The notes beneath the pieces are model-generated. The model did not search any database and had not been told where the DNA came from. It was given only the letters and a program-made list of their open reading frames with translations. From assembly GCA_900317305.1 (NCBI GenBank), contig ONGG01000008.1, forward strand, positions 1 to 59,202: 59,202 nt of DNA, read 5' to 3'. The translations under genes were made by a program, and so were the position numbers. Positions 35,052-43,706 of this stretch are shown here, piece by piece; position 1 is the stretch's first letter; the number at the start of each line of letters is the position of its first letter. The stretch comes from an uncultured Prevotellaceae bacterium. GTDB taxonomy: Bacteria > Bacteroidota > Bacteroidia > Bacteroidales > Bacteroidaceae.

Positions 35052-37019
35052 ATGTACAGCAAAGACGATTTATTATCGAAAGATATCTCCGAATTGGTAT
35101 TAGGCGCTGACTTCAATCCCGAAGACACTAAGGAGAACATCATATATGCCATTCTCGACACCCAGGCTGAAAAGCCCGTCCCCGTGAAGCGCAAGCGCAC
35201 CCGTATCTCCAGAAAAGACACCGACCATGTGTACAGCGTGAACGGTAAGGATGGCGAGAACTACGACTTGAAGAAGAACAAGGTGAGTCAGGAGCCCCTG
35301 CCCCTGTTCAAGGACGAGATGCTGGCCGAACTCGATGCGCCTGCCGCAGTGGAGGACAGCGAGCCCGCTCCCGAGCCCGCACCCGCACCTGCTCCTGCCA
35401 AGCGCGGACGCAAGTCGAAAGCCGAGAAGGAAGCCCTTGCCGCTGCCGCAAAGGCAGAGGAAGAGGCCAAGAAAGCCGCTGAGGAGGCCGCTGCCGCTGA
35501 GGCTGCAGCTGTTGAGACTGCAACTCCAGAGAAAGAGCCAGAGGTGCTGGAATCCGTAGAAGACACCGCCCCGATAGCCTCTGAGGAAGAGACACTGACC
35601 GAAGAGATGCCTGAAGGCGAGCCCACTGAAGATATGTCGAACCTGCTGGCCCAGTTGCAGGCCAAGGTGAACGCCCACAATGAGGCCCAGGAAGAGAAGG
35701 CCCAGGCGCTGATGAACGGCATCTGGGAAGGCGACCCCGGCGACGGCACCGACTTCATTCCCGTTGTCGACCTGCCCATAGAAGACCAGTCGGCCATCCC
35801 CAGCTACGACATGTTCGACAACCCCACCACACCGGTTGGCCTGCAATCAAGCACAGGCTTTGCCGCTCAGAAAGAACCTCAGAGCGCGGCCTATAACTTC
35901 GACAACATCATCGTGGGCAATGGCGTGCTCGAAATCATGCCCGACGGCTACGGATTCCTGCGCTCCAGTGACTACAACTACCTCTCCTCGCCCGACGACG
36001 TGTATGTGTCGAGCATGCAGATCAAGCAATATGGTCTGAAGACCGGTGATGTGGTGGAGTGCCATGTGCGTCCGCCCCATGATGGTGAGAAATACTTCCC
36101 ATTGACAAGCATCGACAAGATCAATGGCCGCAAGCCCAACGAGATCCGTGACAGGATTCCCTTCGAGCACCTCACTCCCCTCTTCCCTGAGGAGAAATAT
36201 GACCTCTGCGGCGACCGCGCCACCACCAACCTCTCTACCCGTGTGGTAGACCTCTTCTCTCCTATCGGCAAAGGCCAGCGCGCACTCATTGTGGCCCAGC
36301 CCAAGACCGGTAAGACCATCCTGATGAAGGACATCGCCAACGCTATTGCCGCCAACCATCCCGAGGCCTATCTGATGATGCTCCTCATCGACGAGCGTCC
36401 CGAGGAGGTGACCGACATGGCCCGCACGGTGAACGCCGAGGTCATCGCATCGACCTTCGACGAGCCAGCCGAGCGCCACGTGAAGATCGCAGGTATCGTG
36501 CTCGAGAAAGCCAAGCGCATGGTGGAGTGTGGTCACGACGTAGTGATTTTCCTCGACAGTATCACCCGTCTGGCCCGCGCCTACAACACCGTATCGCCCG
36601 CCAGCGGCAAGGTGCTCACTGGTGGTGTCGACGCCAACGCCCTGCAGAAGCCCAAGCGCTTCTTCGGTGCTGCCCGTAACATTGAGGGTGGCGGTTCGCT
36701 CACCATCGTGGCCACCGCACTGATCGACACCGGTTCGAAGATGGACGAGGTGATTTTCGAGGAGTTCAAGGGTACCGGCAACATGGAGTTGCAGTTGGAC
36801 CGCTCGCTGTCGAACAAGCGCATCTTCCCATCGGTGAACCTGGTGGCATCGAGCACACGTCGCGACGACCTGCTGCAAGACAAGACCACACTCGACCGTA
36901 TGTGGATCCTGCGCAAGCATATCTCCGACATGAACCCCGTGGAGGCCATGAACACCATCCACGACCGTATGCTCCACACGCGGAACAACGAGGAGTTCCT
37001 GCTGACGATGAACTCATAA
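35052..37019 (+). CDS. rho: transcription termination factor Rho with long disordered insert
   Basis: The 655-residue protein is far longer than the usual 420 residues. After a short N-terminal region (about 1-40) comes roughly 240 residues of Ala/Glu/Pro/Lys-rich low complexity, including a basic block [12 protein letters not shown] and repeated [21 protein letters not shown]-like sequence. From about residue 290 it is a standard Rho: RNA-binding domain [15 protein letters not shown], Walker A AQPKTGKT (Lys421), [13 protein letters not shown], and the Q/R-loop regions [10 protein letters not shown] and [17 protein letters not shown]. It terminates transcripts as an RNA-driven hexamer. Rho of Bacteroides thetaiotaomicron has a comparable insert linked to condensate formation, so a similar property is plausible here. 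Confidence 0.95.
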   Translation: MYSKDDLLSKDISELVLGADFNPEDTKENIIYAILDTQAEKPVPVKRKRTRISRKDTDHVYSVNGKDGENYDLKKNKVSQEPLPLFKDEMLAELDAPAAVEDSEPAPEPAPAPAPAKRGRKSKAEKEALAAAAKAEEEAKKAAEEAAAAEAAAVETATPEKEPEVLESVEDTAPIASEEETLTEEMPEGEPTEDMSNLLAQLQAKVNAHNEAQEEKAQALMNGIWEGDPGDGTDFIPVVDLPIEDQSAIPSYDMFDNPTTPVGLQSSTGFAAQKEPQSAAYNFDNIIVGNGVLEIMPDGYGFLRSSDYNYLSSPDDVYVSSMQIKQYGLKTGDVVECHVRPPHDGEKYFPLTSIDKINGRKPNEIRDRIPFEHLTPLFPEEKYDLCGDRATTNLSTRVVDLFSPIGKGQRALIVAQPKTGKTILMKDIANAIAANHPEAYLMMLLIDERPEEVTDMARTVNAEVIASTFDEPAERHVKIAGIVLEKAKRMVECGHDVVIFLDSITRLARAYNTVSPASGKVLTGGVDANALQKPKRFFGAARNIEGGGSLTIVATALIDTGSKMDEVIFEEFKGTGNMELQLDRSLSNKRIFPSVNLVASSTRRDDLLQDKTTLDRMWILRKHISDMNPVEAMNTIHDRMLHTRNNEEFLLTMNS

Positions 37020-37073
37020 GCATTTTTTTCCGAACCATCATCTGGCCGTTGATCCTACTGGGGAGGCCAGCAA

Positions 37074-37112
37074 TGAAAAAAATCGCAGGCAGACCTTTTC
37101 AGGCCTGCCTGC
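37074..37112 (-). terminator. intrinsic terminator of the sigma/anti-sigma operon
   Basis: GCAGGCAG (37085-37092) pairs with CTGCCTGC (37105-37112); inner ACC/GGC bases extend it partly. On the minus strand the stem is followed by GATTTTTTTC, so it serves the minus-strand operon that ends at 37156. Confidence 0.75.
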
Positions 37113-37155
37113 TCCGTTGATAGGTTCTTAGGTTTTTTAGATGAGTTAGTAGTGC

Positions 37156-38403
37156 TTATTTACTGATATTATATCTTAGTCCAAACTGAAAACCGATATT
37201 GGTTGGCTTATCCTTATAGGCATTATCCAAGTCGCTGCCATTATCGAAATAGTATCTCAGCGAGGGTTCCACATAGATGCCCAGCGAAGGTGTGAAATCG
37301 TACTGCAGACCCACGCCAAACATAGCAGAGAACTGGGCATTGTCCTTATCGATATCTTTCTTCGTACCCTCACTCTCGAAAGTAGCCTTCACGCAGAAGT
37401 CGGCCTGTGCCCCTGCCGTGGTGTAGACCGACAGTCCGTAGCGGTTCCACAGCGAGTAGATGACATTCACCGGAACGCCCAAATACTGAAGCACCTGGTT
37501 GCGCTCGAGCGTAGTGCCCCCCATTTTGTAGATAAAGTCCGACTTCAAGTAGGTGTAAGCCAATCCGGTGGAGATGGCCAGGTTTCTCGCAAGGCCAAAT
37601 TTCACCTGCGCACCTATGCTGATGGGATGGTGATGCTTGGTTTTCTCCTCGTAGTCGGCCAGTCGGATGGACTTCTGCTGTTCGCTATCATCGTAGAAAT
37701 GGGAACCATTGGTCATGGCATAGTTGATGACCGGGGCTGAGTTGGTGAACGAGAAGGCATCGTTGGAGGCGAAAAGGCCTATTGCCAGCGGGTCACTGGA
37801 TTTTCCATGGGGAGTGATGGCCGGGAGATCCAACCTTGACGGGAGGATGACATCCGAGGATTCTGAAGACTGTGGGGTGGTTGGAGTGGATTCGGCCTTG
37901 GCCAGAGCGGGCTCGCTGGGAGGGGTGATGGTGGTGGGCTGCTCACTGGGGGTGATGGTGGGCTCGCTGGGAGTGATGGGCTCGCTGGGAGTGATGGTGG
38001 GCTCAATGGGCATAATGGGCTCAATGGGCGAGGTGGTGGACACACTGGGCGAGGTGGTGGATGCATTGGGCCTTGTGATGGGCGCTTTGGGTTCCTCGAT
38101 AATCGCCTCGCTTTGAGGAATAGAGGATTCTTGTCTCACCAACTTGTCGGCAGAAGCCAGTGTGGTGTTGTCGTTTGGCGTATCCACACCATATTGGTGC
38201 CACAAATAGGCACCGCCCCCCATCAATGCCACCGCAATGGCAGCCGCGGCTGTCCATTTCTTCCAAGGTATCAAGGAGCGATGACCGCTGGGCAGAGCCT
38301 GCGGAAGCGAAGCCTCGATGTCTTCCCAAAGTCCTTCGGGAAGAGGAGCCTGATAGTCGGATAGTTTCGACCTCAGGTCGTTGGTCCAGTCTTGCTTTTT
38401 CAT
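37156..38403 (-). CDS. dual-membrane anti-sigma factor: cytoplasmic domain, inner-membrane helix, Pro/Ser/Thr linker, outer-membrane beta-barrel
   Basis: The 415-residue protein starts with about 50 cytoplasmic residues (WTNDLRSKLSDYQAPLPEGLW) typical of Bacteroidetes anti-sigma factors, then one membrane helix (about 51-70). A periplasmic linker (about 73-190) is rich in Pro, Ser, Thr and Glu, with repeated PSEP and ITPSEP units. The last 200 residues are alternating amphipathic strands ending FQFGLRYNISK, an outer-membrane beta-barrel of the OMP_b-brl/porin type with an aromatic-rich end. The gene overlaps the ECF sigma gene by 4 bases. The same architecture has been described in Bacteroides thetaiotaomicron as dual membrane-spanning anti-sigma (Dma) proteins. 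It should bind the sigma factor and sense outer-membrane state. Confidence 0.85.
   Translation of the reverse strand: MKKQDWTNDLRSKLSDYQAPLPEGLWEDIEASLPQALPSGHRSLIPWKKWTAAAAIAVALMGGGAYLWHQYGVDTPNDNTTLASADKLVRQESSIPQSEAIIEEPKAPITRPNASTTSPSVSTTSPIEPIMPIEPTITPSEPITPSEPTITPSEQPTTITPPSEPALAKAESTPTTPQSSESSDVILPSRLDLPAITPHGKSSDPLAIGLFASNDAFSFTNSAPVINYAMTNGSHFYDDSEQQKSIRLADYEEKTKHHHPISIGAQVKFGLARNLAISTGLAYTYLKSDFIYKMGGTTLERNQVLQYLGVPVNVIYSLWNRYGLSVYTTAGAQADFCVKATFESEGTKKDIDKDNAQFSAMFGVGLQYDFTPSLGIYVEPSLRYYFDNGSDLDNAYKDKPTNIGFQFGLRYNISK
37880..38090. repeat. internal DNA repeat encoding the Pro/Ser/Thr linker
   Basis: On the plus strand GGCTCGCTGGGAGTGATG-type units and shorter GGGCTCAATGGGC units recur many times, encoding PSEP/ITPSEP and IEPIMP repeats in the anti-sigma protein. 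Unit spacing is a multiple of three, so gain or loss of units would keep the frame. Confidence 0.8.
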
Positions 38404-38939
38404 GTCCTTGATTGATGATAGTCCTTTATCAGTTTGGCGAGCATTTTTTTAGCTCTTAGGAACTGAGAGGCCGATGAGTTCTCTTTTATTCCGAGCATCT
38501 CAGCAATTTGCTTGTGGCTTTTCTGTTCGAAGACAAACAGGTTGAGCACCGTTCGGTAGCCTGAAGGCAGTTGCGCAATCATCCGGTTGATTTCCTCTGG
38601 CGGAATCGACTCCAGGTCGGGAGGATCGTCATCGGGTTCTTCGGGCAGGTCGTTGACGAAGGAAAGTTTTGCCGACCTTCTGAGCGAGTTGATAGCCTCG
38701 TTGACAACGATTCTCATCACCCACGCCCTGAGCGAGCCCTCGCCCTTGTAGTTGAAATCACCGATATGTGAGAACACCTTGACAAAACTGTCGTGCACCA
38801 CATCCTTGGCGTCATCGATTTGAGGCAGGTAGCGTTGTGCAACAGCCATGGCCAAACCAGCGAGCCGCTCATATAGAATGCGCATGGCCCCCCTGTCGCC
38901 ATTGGCAATGCCTTTTATGATGTTCTGCTCCTGCTCCAC
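38400..38939 (-). CDS. ECF-type RNA polymerase sigma factor
   Basis: The 179-residue protein has sigma region 2 (about 20-90: YERLAGLAMAVAQRYLPQ, DAKDVVHDSFVKVFSHI, RAWVMRIVVNEAINSLRR) and region 4 (about 115-170: MIAQLPSGYRTVLNLFVFEQKSHKQIAEMLGIKENSSASQFLRAKKML). There is no region 3, which marks the ECF group. It overlaps the anti-sigma/barrel gene by 4 bases and starts 5 bases after a lipoprotein gene, so all three form one operon. Release from the membrane-bound partner would switch on its regulon, probably including this operon. Confidence 0.92.
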   Translation of the reverse strand: MEQEQNIIKGIANGDRGAMRILYERLAGLAMAVAQRYLPQIDDAKDVVHDSFVKVFSHIGDFNYKGEGSLRAWVMRIVVNEAINSLRRSAKLSFVNDLPEEPDDDPPDLESIPPEEINRMIAQLPSGYRTVLNLFVFEQKSHKQIAEMLGIKENSSASQFLRAKKMLAKLIKDYHQSRT

Positions 38940-38944
38940 GTCTG

Positions 38945-39538
38945 TCAGTTGTTGATGTCCGACTCGAAGATAAGTGTGTGTGCATTTCTCGAATCAGCTA
39001 CAATCTGGCCATTAGCGTGTTGCTCAAGCATGGCGCGTGATATGATCACGACCACCGACATGTTGTTCTTGCTCTCTTGCAGCAGCGCCACAGAACCCTT
39101 TTCAGCGGTGTACAGCTTCAAATCATAGGCCAATCCATCGACCGTCACGTTGAAAGTCATCTGGGTGGCAGGCAGGTTGTAGTATCTGGACGTTTGCGAT
39201 ATCCCCACATATTCTGCCTTGATCTTCTGTTGGGTTGTTGTAGCATGGATGGTGGAGGCTCCGGGTACGTTGTTGGCGTAGTTGACGAGCATTGCAGGAA
39301 GCATCTCTGCCAGGGGCAGGTTGGAGAGCGTCAGCATGGAGTCGATAGACACCTTTCCGTATCCCATGTTTTGTCCGTCGAGCATCCACTTTCCCTTGAA
39401 GGAAGCCGAGACCATACTCATTTTCCTGGCAATGTCGACATTGTCGCTGGATTCATCAACGGAACAGGAGAACATGGCGGGAACCACCATTCCCATTGTG
39501 ACTGCGAAGAGCAGTTTTCTAAAAACTGTCTTTTTCAT
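38945..39538 (-). CDS. DUF4840/DUF4923-like lipoprotein in the sigma factor operon
   Basis: The start at 39538 is chosen because it opens a lipoprotein signal (MKKTVFRKLLFAVTMGMVVP, then AMFSC with the lipobox Cys at about residue 25); the in-frame extension to 39625 lacks such features. The 197-residue product has a helical start (VDIARKMSMVSASFKGKWML) and then strand-rich sequence ending AHTLIFESDI. It resembles Bacteroidetes lipocalin-like lipoproteins of the DUF4840/DUF4923 kind, a family call made with modest confidence. It lies 5 bases before the ECF sigma gene, so it is probably part of, or a sensor for, the same envelope response. Confidence 0.65.
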   Translation of the reverse strand: MKKTVFRKLLFAVTMGMVVPAMFSCSVDESSDNVDIARKMSMVSASFKGKWMLDGQNMGYGKVSIDSMLTLSNLPLAEMLPAMLVNYANNVPGASTIHATTTQQKIKAEYVGISQTSRYYNLPATQMTFNVTVDGLAYDLKLYTAEKGSVALLQESKNNMSVVVIISRAMLEQHANGQIVADSRNAHTLIFESDINN

Positions 39539-39594
39539 TTTATTATAAAACACGCTAATGGCAAAATCTTGCATGAAAAAGAGAAAAATTTTCA

Positions 39595-41760
39595 TCAGCC
39601 CAACAAATCGGCCATCATGTGGCATTCGAAATCAGAGATTCCATTGGCATGGAGAATGTCTTTGTCTTTCTCCATCTCCTTGGAAATATCAGGTGCTTGT
39701 CCCTCCGGAGCATGCTCCATGTATTTTCTGAACAAGCCTATCGCTCCATCCACCTTTCCCCCGAACCACTGGCAATAGCCAGCATTCAGATAATCTTCAG
39801 GCGCTGGTTGGGGCGCATCGAGCAACCGCTGATACTCTTTCTCAGCCTGCTGCACCTTGGTAGAAGCCAGTAATGCCCAGGCCAGTGCCCGCGTCACGTT
39901 GCTGTTATCCGGATGCTCATAGTTGAGTCGGTAAAGAATCTTTGTCGCCTCATCGGTCTTTTGGTTATGGATGAGTGCGATGGCAAGGTTGAGCGCATAA
40001 TGGGGATTCGACTCATCGATGAGCGACAACTTGCCGAAGGCCTCCTCTGCCCTTTGGAAATCGCCGATGAGGAGTGCCGTACGTGCGATAGCCCCCAGAG
40101 CCCTTTTGTTGTCGGGCTGAATCTGCAGGGCTTTGGAGAAAGAACTCAGCGCCATGTCGTATTGCTGACGGTGCATCTCGCACGACCCCTTGAGAATAAG
40201 GTATTTCTCCGAGCCCTGCTGTTCGGGATAAGCCTCGAGGAGTTTCTCAAGTGCGACAAATTTCTTTTGCTTGAGCAGGAAATTGCCCAAAGGTATCACC
40301 TGTTGAGCCAATGGCGTGGACCGGAACACCGGGTTGTTGAAGAAGAGCGCGTTGGTGCCCTCCTCGCCGCCGAAGGGATTGAAGAAATTACCCCGACGGT
40401 CGCTGAGCCGGAAGAATCGGTAAAGGTCTTGCAGGTACATCAGCCGCACATTCGTCTGCGAATGAATCATATTATCGGGGGCGGTCGGTCCGAACGCCAC
40501 TTCGCTGTCGAGCATCGACTTCATGTTTTCGGGCAACCTGTCGATGACCGACGACATGGCCAGTGCAAAAGAATACTTGTCGCTGTCGCAGAAGGGACCA
40601 TTATTGAGCAGGTTATCCAGGAATTTCGACCCTTTGAGTTTCTGCATGGTGCTCTCGATGCCAGGATGGTTGACATAGAAAGGCACAAACCAGTTGGAGA
40701 GGTTGTAGAAGAAGGGGTATCGCTTCATTTGGGAGAAGCCGCCGAAATAGATGTCCGACCCACTCTGCTGCATTTTCATCATTCGCTGGAAACTCTGCTC
40801 CAGTTCCTCCATGGCCTTGTCGGATGCCTCAGGATTGAGGATATCCTCCATCGGGTCGTCTTCTTTCTCTACGATGCCCATGCGCGTGACATCGAACCCC
40901 TTGTTTTTCATCAGGTTGGGAATGATGTCGCGCTGTATCTCCTCACGGTCGCGCTCGGCGTTCATGCAGAAATACATCTGCATCTGCATCTCAAGCAATT
41001 CCCTCACCATATCCTCACTGGAGGTCATGCTCTTCACCACCTCACCTATCTCGGGATAGAGCCGGTACTGACTCGTGGAAGTGAGGGCCCACCCCACCAG
41101 CGCTCTCTGCCGCACCCTCTCATCGCCAGCATTGAGACACACCTGCGCCAACATACGGTATTTATGGATGTCGAAATGCGTCATGGCGGCGAGCGAGATG
41201 GCACTCACCAAGTGCTCGGCATCACCACTGTCGATAGTGGGCGAAAGGATGAGCTGCTGGTAAAAGGCCGCATCATCGGCATGCCACTGCATGGAGAAAC
41301 TGAGACACTCGAAGAGTGCTGTCATATCCTCCAGGTGCTTGCGGTAAATGGCTTTTGTGCGTTTCTCGGGGTCGGTCTCAAACTCCAGCAAAGCCACATC
41401 GCTGACGAATCCCTCGAGCACCTTCCTGACATGGGCATGGCTGAGGTCGAAGGCCTCGATTCGCGCTTTCGTACCCGAGAGGGCCGTTTCTTTTGTCAGT
41501 TTGCGGATGAGCGCCGCATCGTTGGTGAGCCGGTCAAGTTTTCGCAACAACGAGAGGTAGAGTTGGTCTCTTTGCGGATCGGGATAGCCTTTTTTCCAAT
41601 AGTCGACCATCAGTTCATAGTCGTTCTGGATTTTCGACACTCTCTCGAAGAGCGGGGCATAGGTCATGAAGTCTCTGAGTTGCTCTATCTCAGCGAGAGC
41701 CCTTCCCAGAAGGTTTTTCTTGATGAGCCGTCGTGTTTCGTATATGATTCTAGCATCCAT
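39595..41760 (-). CDS. large cytoplasmic TPR protein
   Basis: The 721-residue protein has no signal peptide (MDARIIYETRRLIKKNLLG). The first half is helical without a recognised family. A conserved-looking block, FYNLSNWFVPFYVNHP (about residue 350), lies in the middle. The last third (about 500-690) is made of TPR units, such as DMALSSFSKALQIQPDNKRALGAIARTALLIG and YALNLAIALIHNQKTDEATKILYRLNYEHPDN. Similar long TPR proteins are annotated as hypothetical in Bacteroides. It sits 56 bases upstream of the sigma factor operon on the same strand and 24 bases after the solute-binding lipoprotein, so it may be co-transcribed with both. Function unknown. Confidence 0.75.
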   Translation of the reverse strand: MDARIIYETRRLIKKNLLGRALAEIEQLRDFMTYAPLFERVSKIQNDYELMVDYWKKGYPDPQRDQLYLSLLRKLDRLTNDAALIRKLTKETALSGTKARIEAFDLSHAHVRKVLEGFVSDVALLEFETDPEKRTKAIYRKHLEDMTALFECLSFSMQWHADDAAFYQQLILSPTIDSGDAEHLVSAISLAAMTHFDIHKYRMLAQVCLNAGDERVRQRALVGWALTSTSQYRLYPEIGEVVKSMTSSEDMVRELLEMQMQMYFCMNAERDREEIQRDIIPNLMKNKGFDVTRMGIVEKEDDPMEDILNPEASDKAMEELEQSFQRMMKMQQSGSDIYFGGFSQMKRYPFFYNLSNWFVPFYVNHPGIESTMQKLKGSKFLDNLLNNGPFCDSDKYSFALAMSSVIDRLPENMKSMLDSEVAFGPTAPDNMIHSQTNVRLMYLQDLYRFFRLSDRRGNFFNPFGGEEGTNALFFNNPVFRSTPLAQQVIPLGNFLLKQKKFVALEKLLEAYPEQQGSEKYLILKGSCEMHRQQYDMALSSFSKALQIQPDNKRALGAIARTALLIGDFQRAEEAFGKLSLIDESNPHYALNLAIALIHNQKTDEATKILYRLNYEHPDNSNVTRALAWALLASTKVQQAEKEYQRLLDAPQPAPEDYLNAGYCQWFGGKVDGAIGLFRKYMEHAPEGQAPDISKEMEKDKDILHANGISDFECHMMADLLG

Positions 41761-41784
41761 TTTTCAACAAGTTTAGGGGTGAGG

Positions 41785-42717
41785 TCAGTTGGTTCGCCAT
41801 GTCACATTGTGCGTGCGGTCGATGTCGCGCTGCCGTGGTGCCTCTATATGAGGGAAGGCGAGCCGTGGAAGAGCCTTCACCGTGGCGTCATCGGCATGGC
41901 AGTAGGTCTTGATGATACCGGCATAGTGTTGCAGACCATATTTGCTGATGGAATCGCACGCCTGATTATAGGCTTGTTTGAACAGACGCATCTGATTTTG
42001 GCGGTAGTCGTCGGCGATGCGTGACGAACGTGCTGCCAGCACACCAAGCCAGATATTCTTGTTCTGCGAGTCCATGGCCACCTTGTGTTTCTGCAGGCGG
42101 GCCGTGGTGGCCTGGGGCTCGGTGAGCAACACGGCATCCATCTCGTTGTTGATCAGCATCATGAGCCGAACCATCACATCGTTGACCTGAATGCGGAACA
42201 CCGGGTTGCTGGGTTTCATACTGTCGATGGCCAACGTTGCCAGGTAATCGGTGGCAGAATAACGTGCCATGGCCACCATTTTGTCGCCAAGTTGCTTGCC
42301 TTCGGTGAGTCTCTCCTTGGCATTGAGGAAGAATTGCCAATAGGCATTGGTGGCCGTCACATACTCCAGGGCTATGCCTTTCCGTTTGAGCCGCTCGGTG
42401 CGCATCAGGTCGCTGAAAGCACATTCCACCTCGTTTTTTCTGAGCGCTTCCTCGCCATCGAGGTGGGCATTCATTTGCTTCACGCTGACATCCACGCCAA
42501 GCGAGTCGAACAGTCCTTTCTCCTTGGCAATGAACACGGGCAGACAATCGAGCGTGGGCGTGGTGGCCACCTTCAGGGCAAGCGAGTCCTTACGGTTCTC
42601 CTCGGCACGGATAGCCTTGTTTTTCTCATTGATGTCCTTCGTAGAAGTGCCACAGGCGGCCAGTGCCGACAGCATGGCCACAGCCGAAATGGCATAAAGA
42701 AGATATTTCATTTTCAA
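41785..42717 (-). CDS. solute-binding lipoprotein (NMT1/SsuA-like), orphan
   Basis: A lipoprotein signal (LYAISAVAMLSALAAC) precedes a 290-residue periplasmic-binding fold: LKVATTPTLDCLPVFIAKEKGLFDSLGVDVSVKQ at the start, then ALEYVTATNAYWQFF and MDAVLLTEPQATTARLQ, the pattern of NMT1/THI5 and SsuA-type ABC substrate-binding proteins. These bind thiamine precursors, sulfonates, nitrate or similar small molecules. No ATPase or permease gene is nearby, so the transporter partner is elsewhere or the protein has another role. The ligand cannot be assigned. Confidence 0.8.
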   Translation of the reverse strand: MKMKYLLYAISAVAMLSALAACGTSTKDINEKNKAIRAEENRKDSLALKVATTPTLDCLPVFIAKEKGLFDSLGVDVSVKQMNAHLDGEEALRKNEVECAFSDLMRTERLKRKGIALEYVTATNAYWQFFLNAKERLTEGKQLGDKMVAMARYSATDYLATLAIDSMKPSNPVFRIQVNDVMVRLMMLINNEMDAVLLTEPQATTARLQKHKVAMDSQNKNIWLGVLAARSSRIADDYRQNQMRLFKQAYNQACDSISKYGLQHYAGIIKTYCHADDATVKALPRLAFPHIEAPRQRDIDRTHNVTWRTN

Positions 42718-42736
42718 TTGATCATGATTTAAGTTG

Positions 42737-42744
42737 CAAACTTA
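42737..42744 (-). promoter_or_regulatory. possible -7 box of the solute-binding lipoprotein gene
   Basis: TAAGTTTG on the minus strand fits TAnnTTTG, 19 bases before the ATG; no TTTG is seen at the right distance. Confidence 0.4.
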
Positions 42745-42817
42745 CTACATTTTTTTGAGAAATCGGGAGAAAGGGGGAAAAAGGTATAAAATAATTGAGA
42801 GAAAGAGAAAATGGGGG

Positions 42818-42836
42818 GACGAGGCACAGCCTCGTC
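42818..42836. other. perfect short hairpin (GACGAGGC / GCCTCGTC)
   Basis: An 8-base perfect stem with a 3-base loop lies in the 324-base gap between divergent genes, just before the 78-bp tandem repeat. There is no T-run on either side, so it is not a standard terminator. Confidence 0.7.
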
Positions 42837-42853
42837 ATACGGAGAAGGAGAGG

Positions 42854-43023
42854 GCCTTGCACTACTCTGCCGCTGTGCAGCCAAGTTAGGCGTCGGCTCG
42901 GAAAAAACAAATAAAATTTGGTTTTTCACTCGCCTTGCACTACTCTGCCGCTATGCGGCCAAGTTAGGCGTCGGCTCGGAAAAAACAAATAAAATTTGGT
43001 TTTTCACTCGCCTTGCACTAACT
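42854..43023. repeat. 78-bp tandem duplication ending in a promoter
   Basis: Two 78-base units (42854-42931 and 42932-43009) are nearly identical and a partial third (from 43010) runs into the LUD promoter. The units differ at two bases in a small palindrome (GCTGTGCAGC in the first, GCCGCTATGCGGC in the second). Each unit ends with TTTGG and TTTTTCACTC, so the -33 element is present in both, but only after the last unit does a proper -7 box follow. Confidence 0.9.
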
Positions 43024-43026
43024 TTG
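42995..43026 (+). promoter_or_regulatory. promoter of the LUD-topB genes
   Basis: TTTG (42995-42998), a 20-base spacer and TAACTTTG (43019-43026) fit the consensus. The start codon follows after 15 bases. In the upstream repeat copies the -7 site reads TACTCTGC and is degenerate. Confidence 0.8.
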
Positions 43027-43041
43027 CAATAAAAAAGGAAA

Positions 43042-43677
43042 ATGACACCCAAAGAGAAGAGAAACGAACGGTTGGCGGCCAAGCTGATAACCAATCTGGA
43101 GCGCCGGCATTTCGAGGCATACTACTGCCATACGGCAAGTGACATTATCGCCAAAGTGAAGGAAATCATTCCTGAAGGAAGCAGTATCAGTTGGGGCGGT
43201 TCGATGAGCATCCGCGACACCGGACTCACCCAAGCCCTCAAGTCGGGACCCTACAAGGTGTTTGACCGCGACGACGTGACCACTGAGGCCGACAAGCGCG
43301 CAGTCTACCTGAAAGCATTCGATGTGGATTTCTACCTGGCCAGTGCCAATGCCCTGTCGGAAGACGGCATCATCGTCAGCATCGACGGCAACGGCAACCG
43401 CGTGGCCGCCATCACATGGGGACCACGCCGCGTGATCTTCGTAGTGGGCCTGAACAAGGTAGCGCAAGACGTGAATGCCGCCCTTCAGCGGGCACGCAGC
43501 ATCGCCTCGCCCATCAATGCCGCCCGCTTCGACATCGACACCCCCTGCCAGAACGATGGCATGTGCCACAACTGCAAGTCGCCCCAGAGCATTTGCAACT
43601 ATGTGCACTTCCTGCGCAACTCGCATCCAGCGAAGCGGCATATCGTGATACTCACCGACCTGGAGTTGGGGTATTAA
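43042..43677 (+). CDS. LUD-domain protein (LutC/YkgG-like)
   Basis: The 211-residue protein has the LUD (DUF162) pattern: SDIIAKVKEIIPEGSSISWGGSMSIRDTGL, then DFYLASANALSEDGIIVSIDGNGNRVAAITWGPRRVIFVVGLNKV, and a C-terminal cysteine cluster DTPCQNDGMCHNCKSPQSIC. LUD proteins belong to lactate-utilisation complexes (LutC) but many are stand-alone. No LutA or LutB gene is beside it. The four cysteines could bind a metal or cluster. It lies 29 bases upstream of the topoisomerase gene on the same transcript. Confidence 0.85.
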   Translation: MTPKEKRNERLAAKLITNLERRHFEAYYCHTASDIIAKVKEIIPEGSSISWGGSMSIRDTGLTQALKSGPYKVFDRDDVTTEADKRAVYLKAFDVDFYLASANALSEDGIIVSIDGNGNRVAAITWGPRRVIFVVGLNKVAQDVNAALQRARSIASPINAARFDIDTPCQNDGMCHNCKSPQSICNYVHFLRNSHPAKRHIVILTDLELGY

Positions 43678-43706
43678 AACGCTAAACTTGAAAAGATAAC
43701 TCAAAA

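Noticed and set aside
35847-36977. 376-codon open frame on the minus strand
   Set aside because: Antisense to the conserved catalytic half of rho.
39913-42024. 703-codon open frame on the plus strand
   Set aside because: It is antisense to the TPR protein and the lipoprotein, has His/Val-rich shadow composition, and no domain; GC-rich third positions of the real genes create it.
42811-43032. Small open frame with a repeated 26-residue peptide
   Set aside because: The peptide repeat only reflects the 78-bp DNA duplication, and the frame runs through the promoter of the next gene.
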